Positions 48,121-59,137 of a stretch of DNA of 64,000 nucleotides are shown here, piece after piece. Each line of letters opens with the position of its first letter. Positions within the stretch are counted from its first letter, which is position 1. This DNA is from Phytophthora colocasiae. Lineage: Eukaryota > Oomycota > Peronosporomycetes > Peronosporales > Peronosporaceae. Below the pieces are notes generated by a model that searched no databases, had not been told where the DNA came from, and saw only the letters and a program-made list of their open reading frames with translations. The stretch is taken from NCBI GenBank assembly GCA_018806915.1, contig JAGKQI010000104.1, forward strand, positions 806,001 through 870,000, written 5' to 3'. The position numbers and the translations under genes were made by a program.

Positions 48121-48946
48121 TCTTCGTTTAAAACAATGATTTATTGTATTTCCAATTTGTTTTAGTAAATTCTTTATTGAAAATGAAACTGTACAAAATA
48201 TTTAGAGTATATTTAAAATATAGTATATTTAAAATTGCAAATCCTATATTGTTTTATTGATGGCGTGGTTGAACTCCGGTGATGCAGCGCGATGGACATC
48301 ATCAAGTCGACTAATGCAATCTTGCTCCCCGCAGACAAGATACGTGTGCTCTCTACTTGCTGGGAGTAAATGTTGTTCCTGGGACGGTATTGTAGGTCTT
48401 GTACTTACATCTACACACTGAACATGTAGCAATTGTCCCGCATTACATGTACTGCATGGCTGCAACGACGAGGTAGAATCGCCGTCTTGCCTTGAACTTC
48501 AGTTTTGAAACGGCTATAACCCGGCCATTGTCGCGACAACTTTAAGACCGGCCAGGCTTGTGACTCACAAGCCTGGCCACAAGTTGTGAGTCGCGCGATA
48601 CACGTACAAATTCTTCAGTGCAGCTTACTACATGCACCTCAACTCAACCAACAGTCCTTTGAAAATATCTGACTTGTTACTGGCAACTTACCTGCTTGGA
48701 TAGATATACAGCATCGGACATGTATTTCGCGCAAAGTGGCCGAAACTCGTGTCTGTGTGACTTTGACCAAGCAAATTATATACAGGGAAATTAACGGCGA
48801 CTATCGATACAGCAGTCCCGTGTGCCAGGGCGTTCCCTGAAGTTGCATCACACATGGACACGGGTCGTACACCACATCATGTACCTTCTCAAGGTTGTTT
48901 TCGGACCGGGAAAGCTGGAGGCCGAGACAGACACTCGTTCCCTAAA
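48121..48946. other. Intergenic, AT-rich, with two palindromes
   Basis: 48121-48260 is strongly AT-rich with direct repeats of TATTTAAAAT. TTGTCGCGACAA (48528-48539) and the longer palindrome at 48550-48578 lie close together. No gene was recognised. Confidence 0.5.
48550..48578. repeat. 29 bp near-perfect palindrome
   Basis: GGCCAGGCTTGTGA, a central C, then its exact complement TCACAAGCCTGGCC. It could be abutting ends of a transposon or a binding site. Confidence 0.7.
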
Positions 48947-48962
48947 GTTCACTTCTGAATTC
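48947..48962 (+). promoter_or_regulatory. Inr-like core promoter of GH3 copy 2
   Basis: GTTCACTTCTGAATTC, 45 bp before the ATG, with one mismatch in the CAWTTT part of the consensus. Confidence 0.45.
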
Positions 48963-49006
48963 ATATTCAAGTGATCACATCGACTGTATAACCAAGACTC
49001 ACAAGG

Positions 49007-51333
49007 ATGCTGAAAGCGTGGCTGGGGGTTCTATGCTGCGCAGCACTGGGCCTAACCACCGCTCGCTCTATCGATGAGTACGACGACCAAGCGAGAGCCA
49101 TCGTCGAGAATCTCACTACGGAGCAGGTTCTCGGTCAGCTCGCTCAAGTTGGTATCAGCGCCATGTTGAATGAAGACTATTCGCTGAATGAGACGCTGGT
49201 ACGTGACTACGCCAAGCTCAAAATTGGCTCCTTCCTGACTACACCCTTCACCAATGGGCCGAACGAAGTGACTGGAGAAGTGGGTTGGGATGTCGCTCAA
49301 TGGCGTGACATTATCACTCGTATCCAGGAGATCTCCATGGAGGAGAACGATGGCATCCCGATGGTGTACGGCATTGATACCGTCCACGGTGCCGGCTTCA
49401 TCCTGAACGCGACGATGTTTGGAGCTCAACTCAACGGTGCCGCGTCATTCAACCCCGATTTGGTCTACGAAATGGGTCGCATCGGTGCTCAGGACACTCG
49501 AGCTGCCGGAATCCCCTGGGTATTTGGACCAATTCTCGAAATCGCTAGCAATCCGTTGTGGCCGCGGACTTACGAGACGTTTGGTGAGGACCCGCACCTC
49601 GTGTCTGTCATGGCCGACGCTGTGATTCGCGGTCTGCAGAGCAACAACCAGACTGCAGCGTGTATGAAGCACTTCGTGGCGTACTCCAAGACACCTACGG
49701 GACATGACCAAGATGGCGTCCAGATCTCGGATTTCGATCTGCTCAACTACTTCGTAAGACCGTTCAAAGCTGCCATTGACGCTGGCGCGCTCACCACGAT
49801 GGAGAACTACATCTCCATTAACGGAATCCCGGTAATTGGCAATCACAAGATCCTCCAAGTGCTTCTACGCGAAGATTTGGCGTACGACGGTATGGCGGTG
49901 AGTGACTTTGGTGAGATCGGGTCCATGAACAACTTCCATCGTGTGGCTCGTGACGCGAACGAGGCCGTTCGCTTCTCGTACGCCCACACGGGCATTGATA
50001 TGAGCATGGGCTACGACTCGACGTACTTAAACGGAACGAAGCTTCTGATCGAGGAGAGCCCCGAGTATTTTGACCGCCTCAAAGACTCGGCGCGTCGTAT
50101 CATCAAGCTCAAGCTCCAACTTGGTCTGTACGATAACCCTGTACCTGGTGCTGACGACGTTGCTCTGGTTCGCAACGCTGACGACGTTCAGAAATCTCTG
50201 GATATGGCCCGTGAATCGATTGTGTTGCTTCAAAACAATGACAGCACGTTACCCATTGATTCTTCCGCTTCGGTGTTTCTGACAGGCCATTCCGCTGATA
50301 ATATCGGGAACCAGTGTGGTGGATGGAGTGTGAGTTGGCACGGATACACTGGCAACGACAACTTTCCCAACGGAATCTCGGTGAAAGAAGCCATGGAGGG
50401 CATCGCTGGCGATAAGGTTACTTACTTCAACGGCTTGGACTCGGAAGGAAACTATTCCTAAGCGAACATGACGACAGCCAAGCAGTATGCCAGTCAAGCT
50501 GAGTACACAGTTGCAGTCATTGGTGAACACCCGTACGCCGAGAAGACCGGTGATCTAAACAATCTTGCACTCCCAGCGGGACAAATTGAATACGTCAAGG
50601 AGCTTGCTTCTACCGGCACCAAGGTCATTGTCGTCCTCTTTGAAGGTCGTCCACGTCTGCTTGGTGATCTTCCGGAGAATGTCCATGCTGTCGTAAATGG
50701 TCTACTTTCCTGTGAACAAGGAGGTAAGGCAATGGCCGAGATTCTCTACGGTCTGGTAAATCCAAGTGGTCGCATGCCGATCACCTACCCGAAGGACGCT
50801 GGTAACGTCATGATCCCGTACAACCACCGCGTGTCAACTCAGTGTGCTGACACGAGCTACTGTGAGATGCAATGGGACATCGGTACTGGGCTCAGTTACA
50901 CCGACTTCACGTACTCTGACCTCACCCTCAGCAAGACCAACGTCACCTCCAGCTCCGACACCATCGACGTCACCGTCACCGTCACGAACTCCGGTAGTAT
51001 GGCCGGTAAGGAGGTGGTGATGCTGTTCCTCATACAGCCGTATCGCTCCATTTCCGTCCCTGAGGTAAAGCAGTTGAAGAAGTTCTCGAAGATCATCTGG
51101 ATGCTGGTGCCTCGCAGGTGGTGAACTTCACGCTGACGGCGGATGACTGGAGCGTGTACTACCCGCAGATCGGCAACGGCTTCAAACAAGTTGCTGAAGA
51201 CACGGACTACGTGATCGCGATCAAATCGGAGACGGACTGTGATGTGTACAACGAGACTGCTGTGGCCAACCCGTTGTGCGCGACGTTCACCCTGCAGACT
51301 GGAGATTACCCGTATGGCTCGCTTCTCGATTAA
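49007..51333 (+). pseudogene. GH3 beta-glucosidase, copy 2 (nonsense and frameshift)
   Basis: It is collinear with copy 1 from signal peptide (MLKAWLGVLCCAALGL) to C-terminus (FTLQTGDYPYGSLLD) and keeps the nucleophile region VSDFGEIGSM. Two breaks disable it. An in-frame TAA at 50459-50461 follows GLDSEGNYS, where copy 1 reads NYTTANLTT. A one-base deletion near 51092 (AAGATCATCTGG against AAGATCAGTCTGG in copy 1) shifts the frame before the last 75 residues. Downstream of each break the homologous frame continues, so decay is recent. The stop leaves the first domain plus part of the second; a truncated secreted product is conceivable but unlikely to fold. Confidence 0.9.
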
Positions 51334-51509
51334 GAAGTAGATGCCAAAACGCAGATTGCTGAACAATTATTGGACGGCTTTATCTATCGAGTTACTTCCT
51401 AGCACGATCAATAGCAGTCCCACATCCACTAAGGTCATATTGACAAATGTTGTTTTGATTAAAAAAACGTGTGGAGATAGAAATAGACTTGGAGGTGTTA
51501 CTGAATGAA

Positions 51510-52863
51510 ATGAGCCTACGGAAGCTGAAGTGGCGAGGTATCGGCCGCTTAGAGCTGCTTGCATGGGTTAACGAGTTCCTCCAGACAGATTACACAAAGG
51601 TAAGATAAAAACATTTAATCCATCTGAAACTTATAGAATCATATTGATCCTATTGCTGTCCAGATTGAGCACCTAGCCGATGGGATAGCATATTGCCAGA
51701 TATTTGATGCCCTGTATCCGGGCAAAGTCAATCTGCACCAACTGAACTTTCAAGCTCGAACTGAGATGGAGTACGAGCGCAATTTCAAGTTACTACGACG
51801 AACCTTCCACGTCTGTGACATCAGAAAGGTAGACAGACACTCAACTTTGCTGACAAATTCTAACCGCGGCTCCGTACTACAGGAAATACGCATCCGAAAA
51901 CTAGTCCAGGGTATTTTTCAGGAGCATTTTGAGTTTTTGCACTGGGTCCACGACTACGTTCATCGAACCTGTCCGGACGCTGTCCGCTCCTATCACGGTT
52001 TTGAGCGTCGTCAGGATGCTTTACGTTTGCCATTTTCGGATTCGCAGGCCAACAACAACAACCTGATTCCGAAATATTCTGTGAGTACTTTACCACAACT
52101 AACTTTGCGCACTGGAATGCTAAATGTTACTTATACCGGAAGAATTCGATGAATATACCCCGTGAACCATACATTGAAGGATACGAGCCAGAAGGGTATG
52201 GGATTGGGAGTGGTGACGTACCAAGTATCAGTAAATGCTCACCTAATGGAGTCCTTGAGGAGCCCGTCGCGGACGTGTCTCCAGACGATGACGAAAGGCT
52301 CGAAACTTTAGATCCAGTAATGGAAGTTGTTCGGTAGGCGGGTTGAAAGCTGCTAGTTTTCTCGCCTCATGAGCTAATATGTTTCTTGTTTTAAGCCATT
52401 CCTTTCGCAGCACTTTGGCAGCGAAATCTGCTGTAACCAAACTGGAAGAGTGCATGAAGAGCATTGAGGCAGTGCCCTCCCAACCGAAAGTTACAACGAA
52501 GAAAGAGTCATTTCGGCGTTCAAATGGTCCACTAGAAGCAAAACCCCGTACGAAGAAGGCGAAAGCGAGAACTGAGGTAGTTATTGAGGACCCGGCTGAG
52601 CCTGACCCCATGATGTGCCGATATATGACGGAGTTGGTGAGTTTGTAGTAGTATTGTTGTGCTTGTCGTTATTGAGTTTTCATGGCACCAACAGCTCGAA
52701 TGCTTGGACTCCGAGTTGCTTGGGCGAGTGAAGGATTTGGTGAGGATACCATCAGAAATTATTGACATGCACAGGCCCTACTCACTGTTTTTTTTTACTA
52801 TCCGGTGTATAGCAATGCCTGGAGAATAGTATTGAGGTACTGATGGCCGCACAGCCGTCGTGA
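51510..52863 (+). CDS. EB1-family microtubule plus-end-binding protein
   Basis: Seven exons (51510-51599, 51664-51828, 51883-52080, 52143-52333, 52411-52636, 52695-52739, 52813-52863) join in frame to about 321 residues. Residues 1-120 match the EB1 calponin-homology domain: GRLELLAWVNEFLQTDYTK, IEHLADGIAYCQIFDALYPG, VNLHQLNFQARTEMEYERNF, KLVQGIFQEHFEFLHWVHDY. A charged linker follows. The C-terminal helical stretch (LECLDSELLGRVKDL, QCLENSIEVLM) could be the dimerisation region, but the classic EBH hydrophobic motif is not obvious. The protein would track growing microtubule ends. The last three exons are less certain than the first three. Confidence 0.82.
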
Positions 52864-53399
52864 CCGAACCTCTGGTAGCGTGAGATCTTGGGCGGGTAAG
52901 TTTTGGAAAAAAAACGTCAGCAGTTGGCGTTGCTTGTGCTTGATTGTCATGTATGAAAAATGCCGATGCGCTCATTATCTCGCCAACACTGAAGCTGCTG
53001 CCAACAGCCCTGCTGCTCTTCGCTTCTGCAGTATTGATAACTTACAATTAATTTGCTTCCAATTCCTGTACGTGTACTTCTTACATTCTGTCGGTGAAGT
53101 GCAACTGATTGTGCCACACGAACGCGCAAAAAATGGCACCGGTAAGGGGCTCGTGCGCTGCTCTACCTTTGAGTTCCAATCTGAATATGCCGAAGAAGTG
53201 AGCGCTACATAGTTCTTCATTACATGTACATTATTCAGATCCATTTGAGTCATCTCGTGAAATGTGACGAAGCAGAAACCTCAGTTTTCGAACCAAGCAG
53301 CAACTTCAGGCCCGAAGGTACTGTAGACCTCTGTTAATCAACGCTTTCTCTATTGAAAGCGGTAGCTTTGCTGACCTCGTTTGTCAATCGCTTAAAAGA
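52864..53399. other. Intergenic, no feature seen
   Basis: A plus-strand ORF at 52880-53212 has no recognisable content and is probably chance. Confidence 0.45.
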
Positions 53400-53415
53400 G
53401 CTTACTTTTCAATAT
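53400..53415 (+). promoter_or_regulatory. Inr-like core promoter kept in front of the GH3 relic
   Basis: GCTTACTTTTCAATAT lies 52 bp before the relic's ATG and matches the Inr consensus well, suggesting that the promoter was duplicated along with the gene. Confidence 0.45.
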
Positions 53416-53466
53416 TCCAAGTAGCGAGCACAAGAGTGTTTTAATCCCAAGGCAACAACAACCAAG

Positions 53467-53774
53467 ATGCTCAAGACTTGGCTTCTGGTGGTAATTTACA
53501 CCGCTTTGGATTTACAGTTGGCATTACCACCGTCTACTTCAAAGCTCAAGCCGAAGCTATCGTCGCCAACTTCATGCAGATTGTGAACTTTATTCTGACG
53601 GCGGATGACTGGAGCGTGTACTACTCGCAGATCGGTAACGGCTTCAAACAGGTTGCGGAAGACATGGACTACGTGATCGCGATCAAACCGGAGACGGAGT
53701 GTGATGTGTACAACGAGACTGCTGTGGGAATAAAAGAGTTAACCCTTTACTGGTCTAGACCCAATCACAGGTGA
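53467..53774 (+). pseudogene. GH3 beta-glucosidase, copy 3 (internal deletion relic)
   Basis: It starts like the other copies (ATG at 53467, MLKTWLLVV in one frame), then shows the mature N-terminus AQAEAIVANF (compare ARANSIVENF). It jumps directly to the C-terminal fibronectin-III part (QIVNFILTADDWSVYY ... CDVYNETAVG). About 2 kb of catalytic sequence is missing, and a frameshift separates the signal peptide from the rest. It abuts the next gene by about 15 bp. Confidence 0.85.
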
Positions 53775-53790
53775 CCAATAATTTCAAACG

Positions 53791-55155
53791 ATGGTCAAGA
53801 CAGTGGGCAGCGGCCAACTCGTGGCCGCGTTCGGCGTCGGTGTGGCGGCTGCACTTGCAGCGCAATACGTGTACCAAATTGCATTGCAGCGCCGTAGTTC
53901 TGTGCCCAAGACCGCAGTGGTGACATCCCGCGGGACGGACGCTGCAGCTCAGGAGCTGCTGGAAGAACAACTGTCCCGCATCTCCGCTTTCTTCGGCCCC
54001 AAGGGCTTCACCAAGGTTAAAGACGCGTTCGTGGTGGTCGTAGGACTTGGTGGTGTAGGATCTCATGCTGCTCACATGCTGGCACGCTCGGGTGTCGGCA
54101 AGCTGAGGCTGGTGGACTTCGACAACGTGACGCTGTCGTCGCTTAACCGTCACGCAGTGGCCACGCGCGCTGACGTGGGGCTCTCCAAGGTCGCGGCCAT
54201 GAGACGTCATCTTCACGAGATCGTGCCGGACTGCGAGGTTGAGGATATGGCTGTCATGTTCGAAGCTGATAGTGCCGATGAGCTGCTGGAAGGCAACCCA
54301 ACGTACGTTTTGGACTGCATTGACGACGTCAAGACCAAATGTGCACTTCTGGAGGCTGTGACCCGCAAAGGACTCAAGGTGATCACAGCCACTGGAGCTG
54401 GTGCCAAGGCTGATCCTACACGCCTGCAGATTGGGTCACTCAAGGATGCTGTCCGTACGTGATTCGACCTTTCGTATGGTGTTTGATGAAGTGCTGATTG
54501 TTTTTTGTTGTATATGCATGTAGGTGACCCGTTGGCGACCAAGATCCGATATTTCTTGAAGAAGAAAGGTGTCTCGTCATCGGAGATTACAACTATCTTC
54601 TCGAGCGAGAAGAGCGTTTGCAAGTTGTTGCCTTTGGATGCCGAACAAGCGCAAAACCCGGAGGAATTTGGTAACGTCGAGAACTTCCGTATCCGTGTGA
54701 TTCCCGTACTTGGAACGATGCCTGCGCTTTTCGGACAGTCCATGGCTGCTTTTGTGCTGTGTGACTTGGCTGGCAAGAAGATCAACCCCGAGGCGGTTGC
54801 GCGTCTGTCCCGTGACCAGCGCAACAAGCTGTACCAGAAGCTGCAGCAGCGTGAGCACGTGCTCTTCCACGAGGGCCACAAAATCGAGCTCGAAAAGGAC
54901 GAGATCGAGTTTGTCTACCAGGAGATCTGGAGAGGACGTAGCTCCGTGGGCGGATCACGCAACGGCGGTCATGATCGGCTATACCTGGCGCGTTGGCGGA
55001 CGGACCGTCCACTGCACCCTGACAACGTGGTGTACCTGACCACAAAGGAACTTGCCATTCTGGACAAAAGTGGCATCGAAGGCTTCGACCCTGACGTTGT
55101 TGCTCGTATTGATGCTCGTCTAAGCCAATTCGGCAGCTGGACTGTTCCTCAGTAG
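53791..55155 (+). CDS. TCD1: tRNA threonylcarbamoyladenosine dehydratase (Tcd1/CsdL-like)
   Basis: Exons 53791-54454 and 54524-55155, with a 69 bp intron, give about 431 residues. This E1/ThiF-family enzyme makes the cyclic form of t6A37 in tRNAs using ATP. Visible: VVVVGLGGVGSHAAHML (nucleotide loop, about residue 87), LVDFDNVTLSSLNRHAVAT with the conserved N-R-H, VLDCIDDVKTKCAL, and a C-terminal region shared with yeast Tcd proteins (NFRIRVIPVLGTMPALFGQS). The N-terminal hydrophobic segment LVAAFGVGVAAALAAQYVY is a likely membrane anchor; yeast Tcd1 is on the mitochondrial outer membrane, so the same location is inferred. Confidence 0.93.
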
Positions 55156-55376
55156 ATAAACAGATTTTTGGAGATACCAAACAATAGGTGACTAGACTCG
55201 GTCTAAAATGGACATTTTGCAGTAGTTCACGTCATGTGACATGTGCACATATCTTGTTTTTTGTATGGGCTCAGCCGTTATCCAATTCTACAGTACGCTC
55301 CATGCCACCTCAGTGACATCCGCTTCAGTTAGCAATCCCCCTTGACACCAGCAGTCCCAGCACTTCCTCATCCATT

Positions 55377-56825
55377 ATGGCCACCACGAAGATAATGACG
55401 CAGAGACTCACCCGCGAGTCTTTTAAGCAGTGGATCCAGGGCCTTGACGCCTTCCTCTTCGACTGTGATGGAGGTGCGTAGAGACGGATATGGATTTTGA
55501 CAAATTGACACAAGAAATGAAAATCTGAATCTGGCACAGTGTTGTGGCGTGGAGCTGCCCCTATTGAGGGAGCTGCCAATATGATCAGCCTCTTGCGTTC
55601 GCTCAACAAACGCGTGGTTTTTGTGGTACGTTATATCAAGTTGTTGGGAGCTGAGAGTAGTGAAGACTCTTAACGTTTTGTCTTTTGCAGACCAACAACG
55701 CCACCAACAGCAGAGCCACCTATGTGAAGAAGCTTGGTATGTTATGACGTCAATGGATTTAAGTTTTGCAGTTTAAATTGATGATGAATGCTTGGTAATT
55801 TAGCTTCTCAGGGTATCACCGCTGTCGAGGCTGACATCGTGACGTAAGACTTTTTCCCCATTCTTTCGTGCTTATGCTTATGGTGCTAACCGTGTTGCAT
55901 TTTAGTTCGGCGTGGGCAACAGTGCAGTACATGAAGCAACACAAGATCGAGGGTAAGGTGTACATGGTGGGCGAGGCTGGTCTCAAGACCGAGTTGGAGC
56001 TGGAGGGCTACCAGGTCAGCGGAATGGAGCACAGCGACATCAAGGGCCTTCCTCATGTGCCTGATATCGACATGGAGACGAAGGCTGTTGTCTGTGGTCT
56101 TGACAGGTAAGGTGGTTAGAGATCCTTGCTGCCCTAAAGCAATCCGTTAACCTATCTGTTCTTTTCGGCAAAGATACTTCTCGTACTACAAGATGGCATA
56201 CGCTACGTCTTGTGTGCGTCAGATCCCTGGCTGCCGCTTCATTGGCACTAATCCGTAAGTTTGCACTCGTGTGGATACATATTGATCACCTTTTCATTGA
56301 CAGCATTTAATTATCTCGTTCAGTGACTCGACGTTCCCGACGGATGGCGCCATTATCCCCGGTGGAGGCTCTCTGGTTCACATGCTGGAGTGCGCCATTG
56401 GCCAGTACGTATTAGCTTTAGTTTCTCGATAGTGTTTGGAATGCAGAAATACTGATCACTTTTGTGTTGTTTGATCCTATGTAGCCCCCCTGAAGCCGTG
56501 TGCGGTAAACCGTCACAGGACCTGCTGCAGACGATCATTGCCACATACAACTTAGACCCTTCGCGCACGTGCATGGTACAATACTTGTCATTCCTGTATT
56601 TACAGCGATCATGTGCTAAAGCTTGTGATTTGTTAGGTGGGAGACCGTCTTTCGACTGATATTGAATTCGGCAATGGCGGTGGCTTGAGTACCTTGCTGG
56701 TGCTAACGGGAATCACGCTTGAGTCGGAGCTAAGCAGCATCGACAATGATCTCCACGTGCCCGACCGCTATGTCGACTCAGTCGATGTGATTAACCAGCT
56801 CCATGCCGAGACGCTCGACAACTGA
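55377..56825 (+). CDS. PGP: Phosphoglycolate phosphatase / 4-nitrophenylphosphatase-like HAD enzyme
   Basis: Nine exons (55377-55473, 55540-55625, 55691-55736, 55804-55843, 55906-56106, 56174-56254, 56324-56404, 56485-56575, 56637-56825) join in frame to about 303 residues, the family length. HAD motifs: FLFDCDGVLW (nucleophile and acid Asp, about residue 28), FVTNNATNSRA (motif II), CGKPSQDLLQTI (motif III Lys) and MVGDRLSTDIEFGNGGGLST (motif IV). The C2 cap lies between motifs II and III. It removes phosphate from 2-phosphoglycolate or related small molecules, in photorespiration-independent metabolite repair in the cytosol. Exons 3 and 4 are only 46 and 40 bp. Confidence 0.93.
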
Positions 56826-56960
56826 AGTTGCTTGACTCACTCAAGTCTGGTTAAAGTCTTTGTAGGACATGACGTTATTACATGCACGCTTAATTGTTAC
56901 TAGTAGTTCGGATGGCAAAATCGCGCCACGGGTAGTATATTACAATATGGACTTCAATAG

Positions 56961-58664
56961 CTAAACTGACGGTGATACGTTTCCCGAATTTTTCACTTTC
57001 AGCCGAGGAATCGCCCCACCACTTCCGCTATTCACGAAAGCGTCAAACATCGAGAAGCCACCACCATTTGAAGCAATACCGCCGCCACCTCCTGGGATGC
57101 CAAATCTATTCGCTCCAGTTGTCGTTTTCTTTGGCCGAACAGGAGCTGAGTTTAGTCGGCGAGTAGTAGCTGTGCTACGAACACTTGTCGGACGAGGTCC
57201 TGGCGATGCCGCCTTCGGCTTGATTCCGACCATGGGGGACATCAAAGGAGTTGGAGTCCGCAAGTATCGTGGCATCGGCGACTTCGCCAAACGCTTCGTG
57301 ATTTCCAAAAACTGCAACTTCTTCGCGGGTGTTACATCCCCATCTGCAGGCCCCCTTGGTCTCTTTCGAGATCGAGCACGTAAATTGCCCGGAGACTCAT
57401 CGTCGCTAATTAATCCGCTGCTGTTTAAGCTGATGTTTAAATCTCCATCCTCCATCATTTGGTCTCGTTGTGATACGTTTGGCGCTGCTACATCGGTCGC
57501 TACGCCCTTCATGAATCCTTCCCGCTTCGCCGCTAACGTATCTGCACCTTGAGTCTTCTTTGACTTTTTGCCCAGCACCTTTGGAGTGCTAATATCTTGC
57601 ATCTTGTTAATCCGAGCAAGTAGTTCCGCATTCGCCAGCCGTTGCTTAATTGACATCGGCTCACTTCTGCTACCAACCTTCTTCCTTGTTGGCGTGACAG
57701 TCGAATTCTCCTCGGCTTCAGCTGACGTCTTTCCGTTTTTTGGCAGGGGTTTGCCTTTAGTTCGTGGGTTCTTTTTCCCTACATCAGAACTACTTGTTGG
57801 TTTGTCGGCTATCGAGTTCCCTGCCCCCTTCTTCTTTTTAATTGGAATCGCAGTGTTTGCCATAGTCGCCATCAAACTTTTTCCTCCCAGTGCAGCAGCG
57901 TGGCCTTCCTTCTGATCTTTTCGCCGCTTCAAGCGCTTCTGTGGAGTAGAAGTAGATGGCGCTGGCTCAGGTTCAGACTCTGCACCATCGCTCTCCTCCT
58001 GCTCAGCAGCTTCCATCTCAGCCTTAGCCTGCCGCTTTGCTTCCGCATTCGAAAAATTGAAATCAATGGATGGCCCCTTTTTCTTCGCAAACCGCTTCCG
58101 CGGCGTCAATGTTTTCTTCTTCGACGGCGATTGCTGACGTCTCGGAGAGTCTTCAGCGGCTGGCAGAATTAAACTCACCATAGACGGCTCATCATCGACA
58201 TCCGAATCGCTTCCCTTATCCAGCGATAACAGGTTTAGTAGCCCGTCGTCTGGTAGTTCAGGAGGTGGGCTGTCATAGCCACCAAGGTCACCCTGATTCT
58301 CCTCGGAAACTGAGTAGTATTCGGACTCCACTGGCGACAAATTAACAGGAGTAATTCTCTTGGGAGCAGCTGCTTTCGCTTTCTGGTTCTTTTGAACCTG
58401 TTTCTTGGCCTTCACCACCGTTGGCTTCACTTTTGTGTTCTCCTTCCTGATAGATACAGACTCTCCACCCATTTTGATGCTATTCTTCAGCTTCTTCTGA
58501 CTCTTTGTCAGAGCTGCTTTCCTTTCCTGTTCCCTGTCTTGAGCTTCCTTCTCCTCTTGTTGACGACGTAAAGCCTTCTCTCGCTCCTGCTTCTCCTGTT
58601 CCTGGCGCTTCAGTTTACGCAAATGTTGCTTGTATTGTAGCTCCTCCTTCTCCATCTTTTCCAT
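56961..58664 (-). CDS. Basic, low-complexity nuclear-type protein, function unknown
   Basis: 567 residues, intronless as drawn. The N-terminus is an unbroken charged helix (KLKRQEQEKQEREKALRRQQ), followed by disordered stretches rich in K, S, P and E with many basic clusters (KKKTLTPRKRFAKKKG, PQKRLKRRKDQKEG) and S/TP sites. A short conserved-looking segment, EITKRLAKSPMPRYLRTPTP, lies at about 460. The tail is Gly- and Ser-rich. This suggests a chromatin- or nucleolus-associated protein regulated by phosphorylation. No folded domain is recognised; an extra 5' exon is possible, since the ORF begins within the charged helix. Confidence 0.65.
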   Translation of the reverse strand: MEKMEKEELQYKQHLRKLKRQEQEKQEREKALRRQQEEKEAQDREQERKAALTKSQKKLKNSIKMGGESVSIRKENTKVKPTVVKAKKQVQKNQKAKAAAPKRITPVNLSPVESEYYSVSEENQGDLGGYDSPPPELPDDGLLNLLSLDKGSDSDVDDEPSMVSLILPAAEDSPRRQQSPSKKKTLTPRKRFAKKKGPSIDFNFSNAEAKRQAKAEMEAAEQEESDGAESEPEPAPSTSTPQKRLKRRKDQKEGHAAALGGKSLMATMANTAIPIKKKKGAGNSIADKPTSSSDVGKKNPRTKGKPLPKNGKTSAEAEENSTVTPTRKKVGSRSEPMSIKQRLANAELLARINKMQDISTPKVLGKKSKKTQGADTLAAKREGFMKGVATDVAAPNVSQRDQMMEDGDLNISLNSSGLISDDESPGNLRARSRKRPRGPADGDVTPAKKLQFLEITKRLAKSPMPRYLRTPTPLMSPMVGIKPKAASPGPRPTSVRSTATTRRLNSAPVRPKKTTTGANRFGIPGGGGGIASNGGGFSMFDAFVNSGSGGAIPRLKVKNSGNVSPSV

Positions 58665-59137
58665 TAGAAGGAACTGTTGCCATGTTTTTCGCAGTCTCTG
58701 GCATCGCAGGTCGATGGCCTCCCACTATACAGTTGACACGCACCACAACTGTTCGTTAGAATGTTTATAACTCGCGTATTATCCACATTCAGCACGTACT
58801 TCCAAGTTAAATGCCTCGAGTAAAATCTCCTCTGGATACGGACCGCCAGTTGGAGTCAAGTCGCTGTCTGGAGACTCCATAGAGCCCTCAAGTCGACCAG
58901 CCCCTTGGGGACGTCGAGGGTAGTCGGATTACCAACGCGCGCTGGGCGATTCAAATTCTAAATGTTTCGTTTTGAGGTGGTGCACATTATAAATGATGTG
59001 CGTCACACCAAGGTTGAAGCAGTTCTTTTACAGAGATATTGGAGACATTTCTCTCTATACAAGAACCACACCATAATCCTCCCAGATCAAAAGGGAGTCA
59101 GAATTGATACAAACAGCAAGACGAAAAGCACTGCACC
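58665..59137. promoter_or_regulatory. Shared intergenic region of two divergent genes
   Basis: 473 bp between the divergent start codons of the basic protein and ARPC1. The plus-strand ORF at 58962-59144 reads HTKVEAVLLQRYWRHFSLYK and is not recognised. No clear Inr was found. Confidence 0.35.

Noticed and set aside
48121..48260. AT-rich stretch considered as a replication origin or scaffold site
   Set aside because: No motif supports it beyond base composition; similar AT-rich spacers occur elsewhere in the window.
52880..53212. 110-codon plus-strand ORF after the EB1 gene
   Set aside because: No recognisable domain, overlapped by minus-strand ORFs of similar length, and no promoter match.
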